In this document: in pieces, positions 61,001 through 64,000 of the stretch
Numbering within the stretch: position 1 is the stretch's first letter
Layout of the letters: every line of letters starts with the position of its first letter
NCBI RefSeq assembly: GCF_020520425.1
Contig: NC_079491.1
Span: 33,223,449-33,287,448 of the forward strand
From: Spinacia oleracea
Taxonomy: Eukaryota > Streptophyta > Magnoliopsida > Caryophyllales > Amaranthaceae
Length of the DNA stretch: 64,000 bases
Direction of reading: 5' to 3'
The notes under the pieces: model-generated
Seen by the model: the letters and a program-made list of their open reading frames with translations, nothing else
What the model was told of the DNA's origin: nothing
Database searches by the model: none
Position numbers and translations under genes: made by a program

Positions 61001-64000
61001 AAGTGTTGGATGTGTCCATTTTTACCAGCTATGCTCAATTTTTGCAGTTACATAAATCTTGAAAGTTATTCTATTGTGCATATACTCTGGTTACCTTGAC
61101 TGTTCAAGTTTTATTTTGGGAAACTTTAAAGCAGTTGCTGTAAATGTTTAATGTTAACTTTTGGAATGAATTCATAACTTTACTATAGTATGTTGTTGTT
61201 GGACATTGATTATGATTTGCCTTCTGTAACATGCGTGTTTTTTCAACTAGGACAGTTTAATGTGAAATGGAAATAATAGTTTTAAGTTATCTTTTGAATA
61301 TGGTGTGTGGTCGATGTGCCTACGTTACTTGTGCCCAAATTCTTTTTGTTTAGTTGGTTTATTAAACATATTCCAACTTTGGGGTCATTGCAATACTATT
61401 TGAAAAGCCATCTTAACACGCTCTCTTTTTGTTAGCCAGCCTTCTAGGATACTGCTTTAACTTTTGGGTCATTGTAATACTTATAATGGCAGAAAATAAG
61501 GAAGGAAGAAGATGAATTTGATTATTAAGCTGGAATTACAGAAAATAAAGGATATTCGAGCCTTCGAGAGGCTCGATTCTCCTAATTTATGCTCTAAAGG
61601 CTTTCTCCCAATATTTAATATGCTTTCTCCTTCTCTGATTTTTTCTATTTTTAGAGATTCTACCCTACGAAATTATCTTCTTCAAGCTACTAACAACTTG
61701 AGTTTAATGCTACTTTCTAAAGTGTCTATACCCCTTATATTTATGCTTAGCGGATAGATATAACCTTCTAAATGCTAATTCCACTTATTTTTTCTGGTGT
61801 GCAGTGAATACTTCTGATTTTAGCCTGGATGTCGAAGATTATCTAGTAGGTGAGAGACTAAGACTGCATCATAGCATTTATGGTCCTCTTAATTTGTTAC
61901 TTGCGTGTAGTACTCGCATTATTTACTCATTATTTATTGAGTATTTCTCAATGGTAGCCCTGTATTCCTGTTTTTCAATGGTAACCAAAAGTTTTTTTGG
62001 TTCTTAATGGTAACCCTGTTTTTTTAAAAAAAATTCTTAAACGTGACATTATTCACGGTTTTTGGTAAAAATTCATTTAAATCTAACTATTACTAACCAT
62101 GGTAAAAATCATGGCGGGTAACACAGTCACTATCACTCTCACCTCTCTTTCTCAATCTCAGTGCCCATTTCCGAATTTCCGGTAACCACGCAGACGAATA
62201 ATCAGCCACCGTCATCCCAGCCTTGTCTCACTCTCCTTCCCTTTGCCTAGTTTCTCTCTCCTCTTGCGCCGTCTTCCTTCTGCCTAAGACACTTTTATTT
62301 CATTAAAAACTTCGAATATTGCAGAATAGCGTGTTTGGTAAAATGCCTCAATGGCTCAATTAGTTTGATTCATGGGTTCCTTGGTACAAAACTGTTAGCA
62401 AATTTTACTTACGGTCTGTTTGGTAGCCAGTAATAAATGGTGGTAATTGGAATAAAGCTAAGTGTTATTTGGCAAGAAAATAACTATCATAATTTCTATG
62501 GTAATGAAACCTTATCTCAAATTTGGTGGTTTTCTTCTTAAATTTGGATTCCTACCAAATACCGCTCCCCAAATGGTAATGAAGAAAAAATAGATAATTT
62601 TGAGTGAACTAGCATTTCCATCAGAATGGATACAGATTTCCCTTACAAATTCTTTCCTATTGACACCATTTATGGCCGGCTACCAAACGGGCCGTTAGGG
62701 TATGTTTCTTTTGTTGGTGTTTTAATCTCAAGTTCTATGGGAATAGTTGGGCTTCCATTCTTGACCTGAAGTAAGAATTTCTTAGCTGAGTTTTGAGAAG
62801 GGAGAAGGGGTGAGGAGGAGAGCGGTGAGCTAACCATGGTAAAAAAAAAATTAGATTTACAGAATATTTAACTAAAAACCATCATTGGCAATCGAAAAGA
62901 CTTTTGATTACCAATGAGAAAAAACAATAACACGGGGTTATCATTGAGAATATCCCTTATTTTTTTTTAACGATTTGCCTTATGCCTGCCTTGATTATAG
63001 TTTTCATGCTCTTCAGACAAAAGTTCGGCTGCCAATGAATGCAGTGTTCTTATTTTCTTATTCCCTTATTTATTTATTTAAAGATTTGACTTATGCCTTC
63101 CTTAATTATAGTTTTCATGCTCTTCAGACAAAAATTCCGCTACCAATGAATGCATTGTACTTATTTTCTTATTCCTATTGTAGCTTCAGGTGTAGAATGG
63201 CACATTGCTACTTATTTTCTTGCTTTGGGAGTGGATGTTCATTGCAGTAATATATATTTGACGTAATGATTTTTCTGTTACTCCAGTTTACTCTTTTTCT
63301 TGTAAATATTTGATACTGTAACGCTAACAAGTAAGAAACGTCATTCTGGTACAAACTAGGAAATAGAATGAATTAACATTCTATTCTTGGCTAATTTTTC
63401 CTACTCTGGAACTTGGATCTAATAGCTCCTCCAACATGAATCATTCTTTCTCCTTTTTCCGTTGCAGGTATCTAAACATCTATTAGATTGTTCTGTGATC
63501 AGATTTTTTAAAATTTAAAATGGAAAACCTAGACAGTACATTAACCTTTTCCTTTTGGCCAAGGATTTTTTTGTTGTTCTATTTGGTACTTTGGTCAACT
63601 TAGTTTCTCTATTTTCGTGCTCCCTCTTGTATGCTGCCCCTTCTCTCAAAGCACTTTGCATGTGTAAAAGAGGGTCAGAAAAGATTTCTATTGAGATAAT
63701 GCACAGGGAAGATGTGTATTTCCTGTTCTGGTTTGCTGGCCCATGCGTGCTGTGTTACTGCTATTATTGTAGCTGTCACAAGTGATGAATTTGTTTGCTG
63801 TGTTTGGCTTCAGCACTATTATTGGACCTGCGTAATAGCTTTTTGAAATTCAGTTCCTCAAGTACCTCTCTTCAAAAGAATTATGTCAAGTGTTTTTTAA
63901 ATGGTTGCAGTTTTGTTTCTATTGATATTTCTTAATAATCTGTTGTTAACAGACAGCTCTATGGTTATATATACTGACGTGAATTGATTTCCTTTCTGCA
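55096..64000 (+). CDS. TSN: Translin family protein (TSN), 3' end beyond window
   Basis: Coding exons with GT/AG borders and kept phase: 55096-55471, 57370-57466, 57576-57691 and 61805-61849 (634 nt, 211 residues). The following intron runs past 64000, and the last bases (ttcctttctgca) look like the start of an acceptor. Recognisable Translin motifs are SGNLRERIRNVAVEIESVNR, HANLLLVHQSRPI, LAEIIRESPGQYYRYHNDWR, SLLAFMHWLETGSLLLHPEA and DVEDYLVG; plant Translins are about 300 residues, so roughly a third is missing. Translin binds RNA and single-stranded DNA and forms an RNase complex with TRAX. An N-terminal extension of 62 residues, Ser/Pro/Arg-rich with few acids, looks like an organelle presequence, as in other plant Translins. 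A second in-frame ATG at 55282 has an excellent plant context (caacaATGGCG). Confidence 0.93.
55472..57369 (+). other. Translin intron 1
   Basis: 1.9 kb of AT-rich intron with no recognisable gene. Short frames on either strand carry no family signature. Confidence 0.6.
57692..61804 (+). other. Translin intron 3, repeat-rich
   Basis: 4.1 kb between exons 3 and 4. It holds a hAT-like MITE (58638-59073) and, at 58190-58400, a stretch crowded with agctt/cgctt/gcgct words. The remaining sequence contains no supported gene. No internal exon is needed, because the phases of exons 3 and 4 match and the protein motif is continuous. Confidence 0.6.
58638..59073. mobile_element. hAT-like MITE with ggttccggttcc subterminal repeats
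   Basis: Ends taggggtgagca and the inverse of tgctcccccccta form an inverted repeat. Eight-base flanks gtatctat and gtatcaga are a partly matching duplication, as left by hAT transposition. Inside both ends the words aacaggttcc/ggttccggttcc recur, separated by AT-rich sequence. Confidence 0.72.
61940..62956. mobile_element. Foldback-like element, third example
   Basis: The left arm has tandem units of about 30 bp with tcaatggtaacc/agcc (starting near 61948, 61977 and 62007). The right arm carries the inverse (ggttaccattga-like; ttatcattgagaatat at 62938-62953). The ends gtatttctcaatgg and the inverse of attgagaatatccc match. The units differ from those of copies 1 and 2, but the architecture is the same. 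A Tourist-like MITE sits in its centre. Confidence 0.65.
62412..62695. mobile_element. Tourist/Harbinger-like MITE
   Basis: 284 bp with terminal inverted repeats of about 30 bp (cggtctgtttggtagcc at the left; the right end reads ggctaccaaacgggccg). The exact 3-bp duplication tta lies at 62409-62411 and 62696-62698, the hallmark of PIF/Harbinger elements. No coding. Confidence 0.85.
62972..63180. repeat. 111-bp tandem duplication in Translin intron 4
   Basis: Copies start at 62972 and 63083. Both contain ttatag-ttttcatgctcttcagacaaaa, ccaatgaatgca and ttattttcttattcc, with scattered substitutions. Confidence 0.88.

Larger units (their letters stand above)
61850..64000 (+). other. Translin intron 4, continuing past the window
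   Basis: It contains a foldback-like element with a nested Tourist-like MITE and a 111-bp tandem duplication. Candidate acceptors at 63187 and 63467 both lead to immediate stops in the required phase, so the next exon is probably just outside the window. Confidence 0.55.

Noticed and set aside
61512..61757. 81-codon frame in Translin intron 3
   Set aside because: It ends before exon 4, has no splice partner in phase and no recognisable motif.

Overview
The window is nuclear DNA of a flowering plant, almost certainly a eudicot. It holds three spliced genes with plant-type introns, a plastid transit peptide, AT-rich intergenic DNA and layers of nested LTR retrotransposons, LINEs and MITEs. I cannot fix the species from sequence alone. 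There is no bacterial or organellar gene set, rRNA, tRNA or CRISPR array that I can support.

Layout. 1-18081 is a nested retroelement stack. A plus-strand Copia relic (Copia-A) is interrupted by a minus-strand Ty3/Gypsy element that runs off the left edge. The Gypsy gag gene is itself split by a 10.0 kb minus-strand Copia (Copia-B, 312-10315, 5-bp target duplication) and by a 1.9 kb solo LTR (11205-13090). Copia-A is also split by a 3.6 kb L1-type LINE (13715-17338). 18514-26353 (minus) is a 14-exon ABC transporter gene of the ABCG24/ABCG28 type, reconstructed to 1,095 residues, with MITEs in its introns. 26354-46520 is another repeat block: degraded sequence with an array of about 31-bp palindromic units, an RTE-type LINE fragment cut in two by a 12.0 kb minus-strand Copia-like element (Copia-C, 30625-42607), a 2.6 kb solo LTR inside Copia-C, a Gypsy LTR-like segment and an L1 3' end.

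46724-48950 (plus) is the plastid pyruvate dehydrogenase E1 beta gene, 4 exons and 396 residues. 49400-55000 holds foldback elements, two L1 3' fragments, a possible Gypsy LTR, a CACTA transposon end and a hAT-like element. 55096 to beyond the right edge (plus) is a Translin family gene. Four coding exons are visible. The next intron runs to the last base, which ends in an acceptor-like ctgca. Its introns hold a hAT-like MITE, a foldback element with a Tourist-like MITE inside, and a 111-bp duplication.

The three host genes act independently: plasma-membrane or endomembrane ABC transport, plastid acetyl-CoA synthesis for fatty acids, and RNA/ssDNA binding. The most unusual material is the palindromic 31-bp array, three foldback elements whose arms are tandem repeats of about 30 bp, and Copia-C, whose LTRs are nearly identical although its coding region is decayed.
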